A stretch of 64,000 nucleotides of DNA from Actimicrobium sp034313845 (GCF_034313845.1 NZ_JAVIWN010000004.1); one strand, 5' to 3'. Numbered from the stretch's first letter, positions 18,074 to 26,917 are shown. Made by a program: numbers and translations. The notes: generated by a model not told the origin, from the sequence alone.

Positions 18074-18673
18074 TTGACTACTTTGCGCAAACGCGTGCTG
18101 GCGATGGAACCCGGCTCCACGACCACGCCACCCCCCACACCACTGGGATTGCGGCTGCGCCATGCGCGACTGGTGGCAGGACTGACGCTGTTGCAACTGG
18201 CGCACAAAGCCAGCTGTTCGGAAAGCCTGATTTCAAAAATCGAACGCAGCCTGGCAACCCCGTCACTGACGATGTTGCACCGGTTGGCGGTGGCGCTGGA
18301 GACCAACATCGGTATCCTGACCAGCGAGGATGGCCCGCCTGAAAGTCCCATCATCCGGCATGACGAACGACCGGTCTTGAAAGCCGGCGGCATCGCGCTG
18401 GAGCGGCTGGTACTGCCCAAGCGCGGTGGTCTGCTGCAAGCCAATATCCATGTGGTGTCGCCTGGCGAAGGCAGCGATGGATTGATCGAACACAGCGGCG
18501 AAGAAGTGGGTTACGTGCTTGAGGGCACGCTTGAATTGACGCTTGGCGAGACACGTTATGACCTCGGTCCCGGCGATGCGTTTTCATTTCCCAGCCATGT
18601 TCCGCACGGGTACCGCAACACCGGCGAGGATGTCGCACGGGTGTTGTGGGTGAATTCGCCGGCGACGTTTTAA
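18074..18673 (+). CDS. XRE-family regulator with cupin sensor domain
   Basis: 199 residues from a TTG start (AAGAGGA 5 nt upstream); an ATG at 18104 is the alternative. Residues 26-80 form a helix-turn-helix (LRLRHARLVAGLTLLQLAHK, SESLISKIERSLATPSLTML). Residues 125-195 form a cupin barrel (EHSGEEVGYVLEGTLELTLG, GPGDAFSFPSHVPHGYRNTG). This architecture regulates many amine and amino-acid catabolic operons, with the cupin binding the effector. It ends the importer-amidase-hydrolase operon, 18 bp after the hydrolase, so it is the prime candidate for its regulator and for the palindromes at 9519-9548. Confidence 0.9.
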   Translation: MTTLRKRVLAMEPGSTTTPPPTPLGLRLRHARLVAGLTLLQLAHKASCSESLISKIERSLATPSLTMLHRLAVALETNIGILTSEDGPPESPIIRHDERPVLKAGGIALERLVLPKRGGLLQANIHVVSPGEGSDGLIEHSGEEVGYVLEGTLELTLGETRYDLGPGDAFSFPSHVPHGYRNTGEDVARVLWVNSPATF

Positions 18674-18695
18674 AGCGGATTCGGAGAGTGGGAGC

Positions 18696-18722
18696 GGTGC
18701 AATGCCCTTCGGTTATTGCACC
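18696..18722 (+). repeat. 27-bp REP-like palindrome
   Basis: Arms GGTGCAAT and ATTGCACC around a CCCTTCGG centre. It starts 23 bp beyond the stop of the XRE-cupin gene, between convergent gene ends. Confidence 0.85.
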
Positions 18723-18754
18723 GCAACCGCCCCATTCAGATCAACCAACCACAA

Positions 18755-21646
18755 CTATGTACCCCGTCGTGAAGCGATGACATTCTGCACCGGCTCGGCA
18801 CGCACCGATTTGCCTTCACTGGCAATTTGCGGCGCAGGCGCGGGCAATCCGGCCGATTGCAGGTAACGGGTAATTCGCTCTGCGATAAATTCCGTGGTGA
18901 ACTCGCGGAGTAGCGGCAAGTTCAAGGCCTCGAACACTGGTATCCAGGTGTCGCTGCCCTGCACGCTGCGGCGTATCCGCAAATCCGGATTGAACTGGTA
19001 CCAGCCTTGCATCACCCGTACGAACAAGGCCCGGTTGTAGACGTAGTCACGCGCCACTTCATTGCGCGCCAGGACACCGGAGATGTGCTGACGCTGACGG
19101 CGTTCCGGCCGCACCACATTACTCGGCATGTGTTGCCAGGCGTCGACGATCGCAGCGGACTCGAAGGCGGCATACGGACGGCGCTGGAGTTGCGTGAAGC
19201 GCGACGAGAACAGCACCCACATCGTCTGGAACAGAAAATATTCGGCCAGGTGTCGATCGATGCGGACCAAGCGCTCGCCGCTGCTGACGTCGATGGATGG
19301 CGGCGCCAGCAATTCATACAGAAGGGCGAATGGTCCGCGCGCAAATTCCTTGTCGAGGAACGCTTCCCGCATCGCCCAGTGCAGCGCATTCCAGCCATAG
19401 TGATCGACAGCCTCGCGGTCGGCACCGCGTTCGAGCAAGGCGTCGATCAGGACAACATTGCCGGCGATCGCCGCCACCATCAATGGCGTCTGGTTCAGTG
19501 GCAAGCGGTGATCGACACCGTACTGGTCGCACTGGCGCAAGATATCCTTGACGTGATTGGTGAAGTACGGCGAATAGCTCTTGCCCTGCAGTGCCGTACG
19601 CTGTGATTCAAAATTGCGCGCCACGTCGAACTTGGCATCGACCACCAGCCACTTGGCCAGCGTCGGTAAATCGAAGCAAGTGGCGATGTCGTAGAGTTGC
19701 TGGCGCTGCTTGTTGCCGGGGATCTGGTCACGCAACACATTGACTAGCAACTCGCGCGTCTTGTCCGTATCAAAAACCGTCCAGGGCACGTTGGCCTGGC
19801 GCAGGATATCGCGCCGGATCGCTTCGGCCTGTTCCTGCTTGCCTTGCAGTTCGAGCTTGCGCGCTTCCTTTTGCCAATCGTCCATCGACGAACGATTGGT
19901 CTCCACCTGCACCGCACCGCCGCTGGCCAGATCAAGCAGGTCGAACAGCGGATGACTGGTGTCGGACTCGACCACGTACAAGTTGGTGATGGCCCGCGTC
20001 AGCGCCACGTACAGCGCATTGACAAAAAATTTGTAGACCTCCATCGATTTGTCGGACTTGTCGCGCGCACGCCGGTAGTCGAGCGTCTCGATATCGAGCG
20101 CCTGCTTGTCGACCCCCTCGGCAATACTGGCGAACTCGGCGCGGTGATCCGATACAAACCGGTACAGCACGATGTTGTCGTATTCGAGTCCCTTCGCTTC
20201 ATGGATCGAAAACAGCAGCGGCGTGCCGAAATGCTGGCGCGCGGCAGGCTTGTCTTCGTCACGCATGACCAGCACTGCACAGCGCGTCGATTGCCGGGTC
20301 TGACGATCGAGATCGCGCTTGACGTTGTCCTTGTCAGCCATCAGGGCGACTTGCCCGGTGGTCCCGCCGACACTGCTGACCAGAAAATTGCTCTCGCGAT
20401 CAATCGAACCGAAGCGCTGCTGTTTAATCTTCAGCAACTGGTTGGCAACGCGCGTGGCTTCGGTGCCATTACGGAAATTGGCAGTGAGCACGCGCAAGGC
20501 TTGCCGCTCGGCCAGCGCCGGATCGTGCCAGAACACGCTGCGCACGGTGGCCCACGAAAAAAAGTTCGGATGCACGATCTGGTTTGAATCACCGCACAGC
20601 AGAAACTGGCCGGGCTGTTTCAGCGTGCGCAGCACCAGCGCGAGCTGGGTCGCGGTCATATCCTGCACTTCATCGATGACGACAAAGTCATAGCGCGGCG
20701 CGGCCAGCGCTTGCCACTGCTGGGTCACCAAATTGACATCGAACAGGCCACTGTCATCAAGCCAGGCCCGGTATTTATCGAACAGGTCGTAGAGCGCCGG
20801 ACGCTGTTCGCCACTGAAAATCGACTGGCGTATTCCCAGTCCGAGATAGGCGCTGCGATCGAGCACACCGGCGCTGCCAGCGGTAATGACGCCGCGAATT
20901 TCTTCAAACGCCTGATGCGCATCCATCCCCTTGAAGCCTACCCGCACGCGCTCGAACCAGCCGGCGAAATCGCGCCACAGCGCTTCCCGCCCAAGCGGCA
21001 CCCGGATCGATTCAAGGAATTCGCGATACGACAAAAAGAGCGCGTCCTGTCCGGGCTGCTCGTAGCCATTGGCGTAATACAGATCACGCGCATTGCGCGC
21101 CAGGAAAGCCGAGTGCGTGACGTAAAGCACATCACCGCTCACCTGCTTGAGCTTTTCGAGGGTCAGCGCGGTCTTGCCACTGCCGGCGCTGCCGACCACG
21201 ATCAGCGGCGGCGACTGATGAAAAATATCCTCTTGCGCGGCGTCAAACGACATCGGCTTGTCGAGCAAATGGATAGTCGGTGAATCTGGATGGAGATAGC
21301 GCAGCACCTGCGCTTCCTGGCGCGCTTCGGGCAGATCGAGGCTGCCCATATCGGGAATACGTGCCTCGTCGACCGCTGCACCGCGCAAGAATCGCGACTT
21401 GTCGTAATCATGATTCAGGATCACTTCGAGCATCAGCGCACAGACCTGATCGCCATGACGCACCAGCGAAAACAGCAAGCGGTCAGCGTCCCCGAGCTTG
21501 GCGCGGTAGAACTTGCCATGACTGAGGCTGACCAGTTTCTTGACCTGCGCACCGGCAAAGTCATCCCGCTCGATGGCGGCAACAACCTTGCGGTAGGCTG
21601 CCGTAACCCCGCTGGTATCGAGGCCGAGGTATTCGAGTACTTTCAT
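18755..21646 (-). CDS. Superfamily 1 (UvrD-like) helicase with N-terminal RelE/ParE-like domain and ankyrin repeats
   Basis: A 963-residue protein. Residues 20-90 (KLVSLSHGKFYRAKLGDADR, LMLEVILNHDYDKSRFLRG) resemble a RelE/ParE fold. Residues 140-560 are an SF1 helicase: motif I GSAGSGKT at 152-159, motif II VVIDEVQDMT at 322-331, motif III LLCGDSNQIV at 349-358, LTANFRN at 387-393, IHEAKGLEYDNIVLY at 481-495 and motif VI LYVALTRAITNLYVV near 545-559. Residues 715-790 hold one to two ankyrin repeats (NQTPLMVAAIAGNVVLIDAL, DHYGWNALHWAMREA). The last 170 residues are unassigned. It is probably a cytosolic nucleic-acid translocase that uses the ankyrin part for a partner. It stands alone, 97 bp before dcd on the same strand. 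A defence role is possible but not shown. Confidence 0.8.
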   Translation of the reverse strand: MKVLEYLGLDTSGVTAAYRKVVAAIERDDFAGAQVKKLVSLSHGKFYRAKLGDADRLLFSLVRHGDQVCALMLEVILNHDYDKSRFLRGAAVDEARIPDMGSLDLPEARQEAQVLRYLHPDSPTIHLLDKPMSFDAAQEDIFHQSPPLIVVGSAGSGKTALTLEKLKQVSGDVLYVTHSAFLARNARDLYYANGYEQPGQDALFLSYREFLESIRVPLGREALWRDFAGWFERVRVGFKGMDAHQAFEEIRGVITAGSAGVLDRSAYLGLGIRQSIFSGEQRPALYDLFDKYRAWLDDSGLFDVNLVTQQWQALAAPRYDFVVIDEVQDMTATQLALVLRTLKQPGQFLLCGDSNQIVHPNFFSWATVRSVFWHDPALAERQALRVLTANFRNGTEATRVANQLLKIKQQRFGSIDRESNFLVSSVGGTTGQVALMADKDNVKRDLDRQTRQSTRCAVLVMRDEDKPAARQHFGTPLLFSIHEAKGLEYDNIVLYRFVSDHRAEFASIAEGVDKQALDIETLDYRRARDKSDKSMEVYKFFVNALYVALTRAITNLYVVESDTSHPLFDLLDLASGGAVQVETNRSSMDDWQKEARKLELQGKQEQAEAIRRDILRQANVPWTVFDTDKTRELLVNVLRDQIPGNKQRQQLYDIATCFDLPTLAKWLVVDAKFDVARNFESQRTALQGKSYSPYFTNHVKDILRQCDQYGVDHRLPLNQTPLMVAAIAGNVVLIDALLERGADREAVDHYGWNALHWAMREAFLDKEFARGPFALLYELLAPPSIDVSSGERLVRIDRHLAEYFLFQTMWVLFSSRFTQLQRRPYAAFESAAIVDAWQHMPSNVVRPERRQRQHISGVLARNEVARDYVYNRALFVRVMQGWYQFNPDLRIRRSVQGSDTWIPVFEALNLPLLREFTTEFIAERITRYLQSAGLPAPAPQIASEGKSVRAEPVQNVIASRRGT

Positions 21647-21743
21647 CGCCTATCCGGACAAAAGGCAGCGCAGAGCGATCCCGCAACTGCCAAAAAGTGC
21701 CGCCAGCGCGGCATCGTTATTTGTAGTGGATCAACCGTCAGCG

Positions 21744-22310
21744 TCAAGCCTTCGGCAAAGTCACGCCGCGTTGCCCCTGGTATTTGCCATTGCGATCCTT
21801 GTAGGAGGTTTCGCAGACTTCATCGGCTTCAAAGAACAGCACTTGCGCGCAGCCTTCACCGGCATAAATTTTGGCCGGCAACGGGGTGGTGTTGGAAAAC
21901 TCCAGCGTCACATAGCCTTCCCATTCGGGCTCGAAAGGCGTCACGTTGACGATGATGCCGCAGCGCGCGTAGGTCGATTTACCGAGACAGATGGTCAGTA
22001 CACTGCGCGGTATCCGGAAGTACTCCATCGTTCGCGCCAGCGCAAATGAATTCGGCGGAATGATGCAGACATCGCTTTTGATATCGACGAAGGATTTTTC
22101 ATCGAAGTTTTTCGGATCAACGATGGTCGAATTGATGTTGGTGAAAATCTTGAATTCGTCAGCGCAGCGGATATCGTAACCGTACGACGATGTGCCATAG
22201 GAAACGATTTTCTGGCCATTGGCTTCACGTACCTGATGGGGTTCGAACGGTTCGATCATGCCGGTTTCGGCGGCCATGCGGCGTATCCAGGTATCGGACT
22301 TGATGCTCAT
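21744..22310 (-). CDS. dcd: dCTP deaminase
   Basis: A 188-residue Dcd of standard length. It begins MSIKSDTWIRRMAAETGMIE, has the substrate signature GKSTYARCGIIVNVTPFEPE with the catalytic Glu, and the C-terminal KYQGQRGVTLPKA lid. It deaminates dCTP to dUTP, feeding dTTP synthesis. The gene is housekeeping and sits between accessory genes. Confidence 0.97.
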   Translation of the reverse strand: MSIKSDTWIRRMAAETGMIEPFEPHQVREANGQKIVSYGTSSYGYDIRCADEFKIFTNINSTIVDPKNFDEKSFVDIKSDVCIIPPNSFALARTMEYFRIPRSVLTICLGKSTYARCGIIVNVTPFEPEWEGYVTLEFSNTTPLPAKIYAGEGCAQVLFFEADEVCETSYKDRNGKYQGQRGVTLPKA

Positions 22311-22428
22311 TGTTTTCTCGGACGGTGATGGTGCAGTGGACGGCGGGCGCTATGGCGTCGGCACCGGGAGCCTGTCGGACTCAGGGTGCGGACAAAACAG
22401 CAAGTACCGGATTTTACGTGAAAAGTCA

Positions 22429-22443
22429 CCGGGGCCGCCCCGG
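22429..22443 (-). terminator. Possible terminator of the LRR gene
   Basis: CCGGGGC-C-GCCCCGG is a perfect 7-bp hairpin 49 bp beyond the LRR stop. On the minus strand it is followed by TGACTTTTC, a short T tract. The rest of the 22311-22491 spacer shows nothing clear. Confidence 0.4.
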
Positions 22444-22491
22444 AAATTGTCAAGGTAATGAAAGTTATCACCATTAAAAATCAATTGCCGG

Positions 22492-23511
22492 CTACAGCCC
22501 TGTTCGTGGCTTGCTTCCCCAGGGCGCGTGCGGCAAGCAGTTGCTGCCGCAATGCGATTGATCGGTGCCAGGACCAGTCGGCAACTGCAGATATTTTTGG
22601 TTATCCGCATATTCCCTGAACGCCATCATGTTGCGCACCACTGCAGGCAAAACGATCAACGGGTTATCACCCAGCCACAGACATTGCAGCGAACCCAGAT
22701 CGCCGACCCGTTCAGGCAGGTGCGTGAGCCGGTTGTTGGTAAGAGTGAGCTGCTGGAGCCAGGACAAGTCGCCAATGCGTTCGGGCAATCGCGTGAGCTG
22801 GTTGTTGGCGACATCAAGCTGTTGCAACCAGACCAGGTCGCCAATGCCGTCCGGCAGTTGCGTGAGTTGATTGCCGGCGACATCGAGGCTTTGCAGCCAG
22901 GACAAGTCACCGATGCAGCCCGGCAGTTGCGTGAGTTGATTGCTGGCGACATCGAGCTTTTGCAGCCAGGACAACCTGCCGATGCCTTCAGGCAGTCGCT
23001 TGAGTTTGTTCCGGGCGGCATACAGCGATTGCAGGTAAGACAGAGACCCTATGCGCTCTGGCAACGTCGCAAGCTGATTATTTTCGACGTCCAGCCATTG
23101 CAACGAAGACAAACCATCGATGCATTCAGGCAGTGCCGTGAGGTGATTGTTCTCGGCGCTCAGTCGTTGGAGCGATGACAGCTGGCCGATACAATCCGGC
23201 AAAGTATTCAGATGCAAGGACACAAGATAGAGCTCCTGCCCTTGTTCGCGAAAACATTTCAGGATGCGTACTGCAGCCTCCCTGCGGTTTTCACCAGCCT
23301 GTGCTCCCGCAACCCAAACGCTCAGTTCCTGTTCCATTTGCTCAATGCAAACTGCCGCAACCGGCGACGATAGCCGCTCCTTCGGCGTCGCGGCGCACGG
23401 CAAGCACGACAGAAGACGTCCCCACGGACGGGGCGTCTTGCGACGCTCACGGGCGATGGGTGCAAAGGGAAAACGAGGAAGCAGCGTGCGCTTGTCGGGT
23501 CGGTTATGCAT
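22492..23511 (-). CDS. Leucine-rich repeat protein, candidate type III effector
   Basis: 339 residues. Residues 1-58 are basic and unstructured. Residues 59-92 (MEQELSVWVAGAQAGENRRE, then AAVRILKCF) resemble the helical cap found before the LRRs of IpaH/SspH-type effectors. Residues 95-311 are about nine repeats of 23 residues with the pattern LxxLxLxxNxLxxLPxxIGxL. No C-terminal E3-ligase domain follows; the protein ends 28 residues later. ATG 23511 is kept because the hrp-box-like promoter at 23574-23601 would start the transcript about 55-60 bp upstream; ATG 23337 is an alternative. No ribosome site is obvious at either. It could equally be a cytosolic LRR protein; no homologue is recognised. 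Confidence 0.7.
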   Translation of the reverse strand: MHNRPDKRTLLPRFPFAPIARERRKTPRPWGRLLSCLPCAATPKERLSSPVAAVCIEQMEQELSVWVAGAQAGENRREAAVRILKCFREQGQELYLVSLHLNTLPDCIGQLSSLQRLSAENNHLTALPECIDGLSSLQWLDVENNQLATLPERIGSLSYLQSLYAARNKLKRLPEGIGRLSWLQKLDVASNQLTQLPGCIGDLSWLQSLDVAGNQLTQLPDGIGDLVWLQQLDVANNQLTRLPERIGDLSWLQQLTLTNNRLTHLPERVGDLGSLQCLWLGDNPLIVLPAVVRNMMAFREYADNQKYLQLPTGPGTDQSHCGSNCLPHAPWGSKPRTGL

Positions 23512-23573
23512 GGCAAGGGTGAGTCACTGTGTTGGTCGGTGCAGACGAAATGACTGCAAGGGAAGTCCGAATG

Positions 23574-23601
23574 TCAGTGACACTTTCCAGCATGGAGTTC
23601 C
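23574..23601 (-). promoter_or_regulatory. hrp-box-like promoter upstream of the LRR gene
   Basis: Read on the minus strand: GGAACT-N15-TCACTGA. The HrpL sigma-factor consensus is GGAACC-N15/16-CCACNNA, so there are two mismatches, with correct spacing and an intact CACTGA core. It points into the LRR gene, 63 bp from its start. The remainder of 23512-23726 shows nothing else. Confidence 0.5.
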
Positions 23602-23726
23602 CTCCGGCACCCACTTATTTTGCCGCTCGTTGCGGCTGGTCAGGCTGGTGAGACTGTTGAGCCTGGCGAGGCGATGCGCGATTGCACCGCCGCGATACCG
23701 TCTTCTGGAAATGGATCAGTCGGCGA

Positions 23727-23948
23727 TCAGCCTTTTTTTCCGCCTGCCACCAGCATCAACCCGCCCGCCACGATGGCAGCAATGCCCGCCCACATCGGAA
23801 TGTTGACGTCTTTTTCTTCCTTGACGTTCAATTCAAGAGGGCCAATTTTCGCCGCTTGTGTTTCCTTGGTATAGCTGAAACCACCATAGGCGAGTCCTAG
23901 TACACCGGCGATGATCAGGGCAACGCCCAGCATTCTGATTGCATTCAT
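23727..23948 (-). CDS. DUF3185-like small membrane protein
   Basis: 73 residues with two membrane segments (MLGVALIIAGVLGLAYGGFS and PMWAGIAAIVAGGLMLVAGG) separated by a short polar loop (TKETQAAKIGPLELNVKEEK). AGGAG lies 8 nt before ATG 23948. The pattern matches the DUF3185 family, whose function is unknown. It is monocistronic. Confidence 0.85.
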   Translation of the reverse strand: MNAIRMLGVALIIAGVLGLAYGGFSYTKETQAAKIGPLELNVKEEKDVNIPMWAGIAAIVAGGLMLVAGGKKG

Positions 23949-24128
23949 TGTGACTCCTCGGGTTGAAATTTATTCCCGGAAGATAGCATGCCAACCGTCA
24001 GCCACTGCGTTCGGAAAGCCACATAGTGCGAGACGGCAAGCACATCACGATAAGACCCTTTCAAGGGCTTTTGTATTGCGAATAGTCCGGTAATTGGATA
24101 CCTTCGAGGTGTTGATTGGAGAAAGTGT

Positions 24129-25418
24129 ATGGAATGCCACTTGCAAATTTTTCTGGCTGGTTGCTGGCGCGATTGCGCCGTGCTGACCGTTCCCGATCCG
24201 TCGCGGGGCGGCATCACTACGCTGGCACATTTTGAATACGATCTCGACTATGCATTCGAGGCCGACAGTGAACCGGTCTCGCTGACACTGCCCGTTGATA
24301 CGCGCCATCACACGCTATCGGCGTGGCCAGCCTTTCTTTATGATCTGATACCGCAAGGAAACGGACGAAGCCACCTGCTCGGTTTGCTCGAGCTAGGCGA
24401 TGGCAAGGCGGCTGACTTTGCCTTGCTGCGCAACGGCGCGTTCAACCCGATAGGCCGGGTACGTATCCGGGAAGCGGTTGATTACTTCGCGCAACATATT
24501 GCACGACATGTGACGCAAGGCATGGATCACGGCTGGGAGATGCAGCAATTGCTCTTGCGTGACGATGGCTTCGCCGAGCGCATGATGATCCAGGGCATGC
24601 TTGCTGCAGGGACCACCGGTGTGCAAGGGGCCGCGCCAAAATATCTGCTGACGCAGGACCACGCTGGCTTGTGGCATGCCGACGGGGTACTGCCGGATGC
24701 GCAGGCGGCAGCGCATTACATCGTCAAACTGCCGCGCGCGGGCGGCAATATCGACAAAAAAATATTGCGGAACGAAGCTGCCTACCTGCGTGTTGCACGC
24801 GCCATGGGACTGCGCGTTCACGGTTGCATCGAACACCATCACGACATGCTGTTCATACCGCGATTCGATCGGACGGTCGTGCAAGGACAAGTGCGCCGCC
24901 ACCATCAGGAAAGCGCGGCCGCGCTGGCAGGAATCATCGGTTACGATTTCCGACCTTCACAGTTCCAGTTGCTGCAAGCGCTGCGTCGGGTCGTCACGGA
25001 CAAACTGGCCGACACGATCGAATTCCTCCAGCGAGACGTCCTCAATCTGGCAATGCGCAATACCGACAATCACGGCCGCAATACGGCGGTCCAGAAAATT
25101 GGTGGCGTCGTGCAGCTGAGTCCGTTGTTTGATTTCGCACCAATGTATCTTGACCCGGAAGGCATTACCCGCGCCGCACGCTGGTACCACCCCGAATCAG
25201 GACGGGAATTACCTGAATGGCACGACGTGATCGCTACCCTCGAACTGGCCGATGACGAACGCAGTGCGATACGAGCTCACCTTGCTGCCTTCGGCCACCG
25301 CCTCAATAATCTGGAGACCTGCATGCAAGAAGCCGGCGTGGATGCTGACATCATCACTCACTTGCAACCGGGCATCGTCGAACAGGTGCGCCAATTGCGA
25401 ACACTGGAAACGGGCTGA
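24129..25418 (+). CDS. hipA: HipA-family serine/threonine kinase toxin
   Basis: 429 residues, close to the usual HipA length. The N-terminal subdomain (AHFEYDLDYAFEADSEPVSL, TLPVDTR) and the ejection/ATP segment (GAAPKYLLTQD) are present. The conserved FIPRFDR motif occurs near residue 240 and the catalytic loop RNTDNHGRN near 310, with a metal-binding DFAPMY later, so the kinase core looks complete. Family members phosphorylate glutamyl-tRNA synthetase or other targets and cause growth arrest. GGAGAAAG lies 4 nt before ATG 24129. The stop overlaps the following antitoxin-like gene by one base. The gene order is toxin first. Confidence 0.85.
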   Translation: MECHLQIFLAGCWRDCAVLTVPDPSRGGITTLAHFEYDLDYAFEADSEPVSLTLPVDTRHHTLSAWPAFLYDLIPQGNGRSHLLGLLELGDGKAADFALLRNGAFNPIGRVRIREAVDYFAQHIARHVTQGMDHGWEMQQLLLRDDGFAERMMIQGMLAAGTTGVQGAAPKYLLTQDHAGLWHADGVLPDAQAAAHYIVKLPRAGGNIDKKILRNEAAYLRVARAMGLRVHGCIEHHHDMLFIPRFDRTVVQGQVRRHHQESAAALAGIIGYDFRPSQFQLLQALRRVVTDKLADTIEFLQRDVLNLAMRNTDNHGRNTAVQKIGGVVQLSPLFDFAPMYLDPEGITRAARWYHPESGRELPEWHDVIATLELADDERSAIRAHLAAFGHRLNNLETCMQEAGVDADIITHLQPGIVEQVRQLRTLETG

Positions 25419-25720
25419 TGGACAAGCGCCGCAAGCCCGTCGACAAAGACCTGCTGCGCCAGCAACGTCTCGATTTGTACGCCGCCATCGAGCGCGGCGA
25501 ACTGACCTTGCAGGCGTCGCTCAAGCGCATGCGTGCGCTGTCGCGACTGACTCAGCCGGAGTTCGCCGCACAGCGCGGTGTCAGCGTGAGAGTCATTCGC
25601 GAAATTGAGCGAGGCATCGCCAATCCGACCGTCAACACGCTCAACCAGATTGGCCGGATCTTCGGGCTGGAAGTCGGTTTCGTGCGTAGCGACAAACTGC
25701 CTGGCCGCGACCAACCGTGA
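25418..25720 (+). CDS. hipB: HipB-like XRE antitoxin
   Basis: 100 residues. After a charged N-terminal helix (DKDLLRQQRLDLYAAIERGE) there is a Cro/C1-type helix-turn-helix (TQPEFAAQRGVSVRVIREIE, NPTVNTLNQIGRIFGLEV). Its start codon overlaps the hipA stop (TGATG). It probably neutralises HipA and represses the operon. The N-terminal extension of about 40 residues is longer than in E. coli HipB. Confidence 0.82.
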   Translation: MDKRRKPVDKDLLRQQRLDLYAAIERGELTLQASLKRMRALSRLTQPEFAAQRGVSVRVIREIERGIANPTVNTLNQIGRIFGLEVGFVRSDKLPGRDQP

Positions 25721-25777
25721 GAAGATATGGACGCCGAAATCATCCGGCAGCCCTCCCACAATTTTCAAGGAAACATC

Positions 25778-25978
25778 ATGGCCAAGAAAGAAGAAGTACT
25801 CGATCCCGATACGCTGGCACTGATTCAGTGGTGCACCGAAGTCGAAGGCTTTCTGGTCGCGGGTGGCGCGACGCTGACGCAGGCGCAGGACCATATCGAA
25901 GACGAAGTCGACTGGTTCACCGATCAGTTCTACGATGGCCTGACACCCGAACAGGCTGCCAAGGAAGCGCTGGCCTGA
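25778..25978 (+). CDS. Small acidic protein of unknown function
   Basis: 66 residues from ATG 25778, which has AAGGA 6 nt upstream. The sequence is soluble and acidic (EVEGFLVAGGATLTQAQDHI, EDEVDWFTDQFYDGLTPEQA). No family is recognised. It follows hipB by 57 bp in the same direction and could be co-transcribed. Its ribosome site and even composition support a real gene. Confidence 0.65.
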   Translation: MAKKEEVLDPDTLALIQWCTEVEGFLVAGGATLTQAQDHIEDEVDWFTDQFYDGLTPEQAAKEALA

Positions 25979-25993
25979 CTGCTTGACTTTACT

Positions 25994-26893
25994 TCAGCGC
26001 ATTGACGACAACACGATGCCGCCGACGATCAGCCCGAACGCGGCAAAGTGGTAGAGATGCGGCAGTTCGCCCAGAAAGACGCTTGACATCAGGGCAGCAA
26101 ATAACGGTGTCAGGTTACTGAAAAAACCGGCGATGGTGGGACCGGCACGTTGCACGCCGGCACCCCAGCAGCGAAACGCAATGAGCGCCGGCCCGACGGC
26201 AACGAACAGGACGGCGGCTACCAGCGGCCAGCTTAACGCGATGTGTGGCTGGCCGATGGTCCATTCCACCGTCGTGAACAGCCCCGACCAGACCACACCA
26301 AAACTGACCTGCGCCACCAGAAAGGCAGCCCAGTTGCGGCGGATTTCGGCCGGTTCATCCGGCACCATCAGCAACCAGCTATAGAACGACCAGGCGATCG
26401 TGGCCGCAATCATGAACAGGTCACCGGACACCAGCTGCAGTGCCAGCAACTGACGCACGTCGCCGCGACTCAATACCAGCAGCACGCCGACGATCGACAA
26501 CGCCGCACCCATCATTTGCTTGCGTCTGACCGTCGCCCCGAAAAACAAGCCGCCAATGAGCATCATCCAGACCGGCATGCCGGCCGCGACCAGCGTCACG
26601 TTGATGGGCGTCGAGCTTTGCAGCGCCAGATATTGCAGCGAGTTGTACAGCCCGACCCCCAGCAAACCGAGCAACGCAAAACGGCGCCAGCTACGCCAGA
26701 GTGCACTCGATGGCCGCAGTACTGAACCGGCCAGCGGTAACAGGATCAGCAAGGCAATGACCCAGCGCACCAGATTGAGGGTCATCGGCGGCACCATCTC
26801 GTGCACCAGCCTGCCGACGATGGCGTTACCCGCCCACATCAACGGTGGCACCGTCAGCAGCAAGGCAGTCGATGGCGATAACTGCTGCTTCAT
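25994..26893 (-). CDS. DMT-family (EamA) transporter
   Basis: 299 residues with ten membrane segments in two EamA halves: the first opens PPLMWAGNAIVGRLVHEMVP and contains SSTPINVTLVAAGMPVWMML, the second covers VSGDLFMIAATIAWSFYSWL and LTPLFAALMSSVFLGELP. The family exports amino acids or other metabolites; the substrate is unknown. It is convergent with the small gene at 25778, 15 bp between stops, and lies 24 bp after the XdhC-family stop, so it is probably co-transcribed with that gene. Confidence 0.9.
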   Translation of the reverse strand: MKQQLSPSTALLLTVPPLMWAGNAIVGRLVHEMVPPMTLNLVRWVIALLILLPLAGSVLRPSSALWRSWRRFALLGLLGVGLYNSLQYLALQSSTPINVTLVAAGMPVWMMLIGGLFFGATVRRKQMMGAALSIVGVLLVLSRGDVRQLLALQLVSGDLFMIAATIAWSFYSWLLMVPDEPAEIRRNWAAFLVAQVSFGVVWSGLFTTVEWTIGQPHIALSWPLVAAVLFVAVGPALIAFRCWGAGVQRAGPTIAGFFSNLTPLFAALMSSVFLGELPHLYHFAAFGLIVGGIVLSSMR

Positions 26894-26917
26894 GATGGGG
26901 TCTTCATGTGACCCGCA

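Noticed and set aside
18113..18141. hrp box inside the XRE-cupin gene (GGAACC then CCACCCC)
   Set aside because: It lies within coding sequence and the second block does not match CCACNNA.
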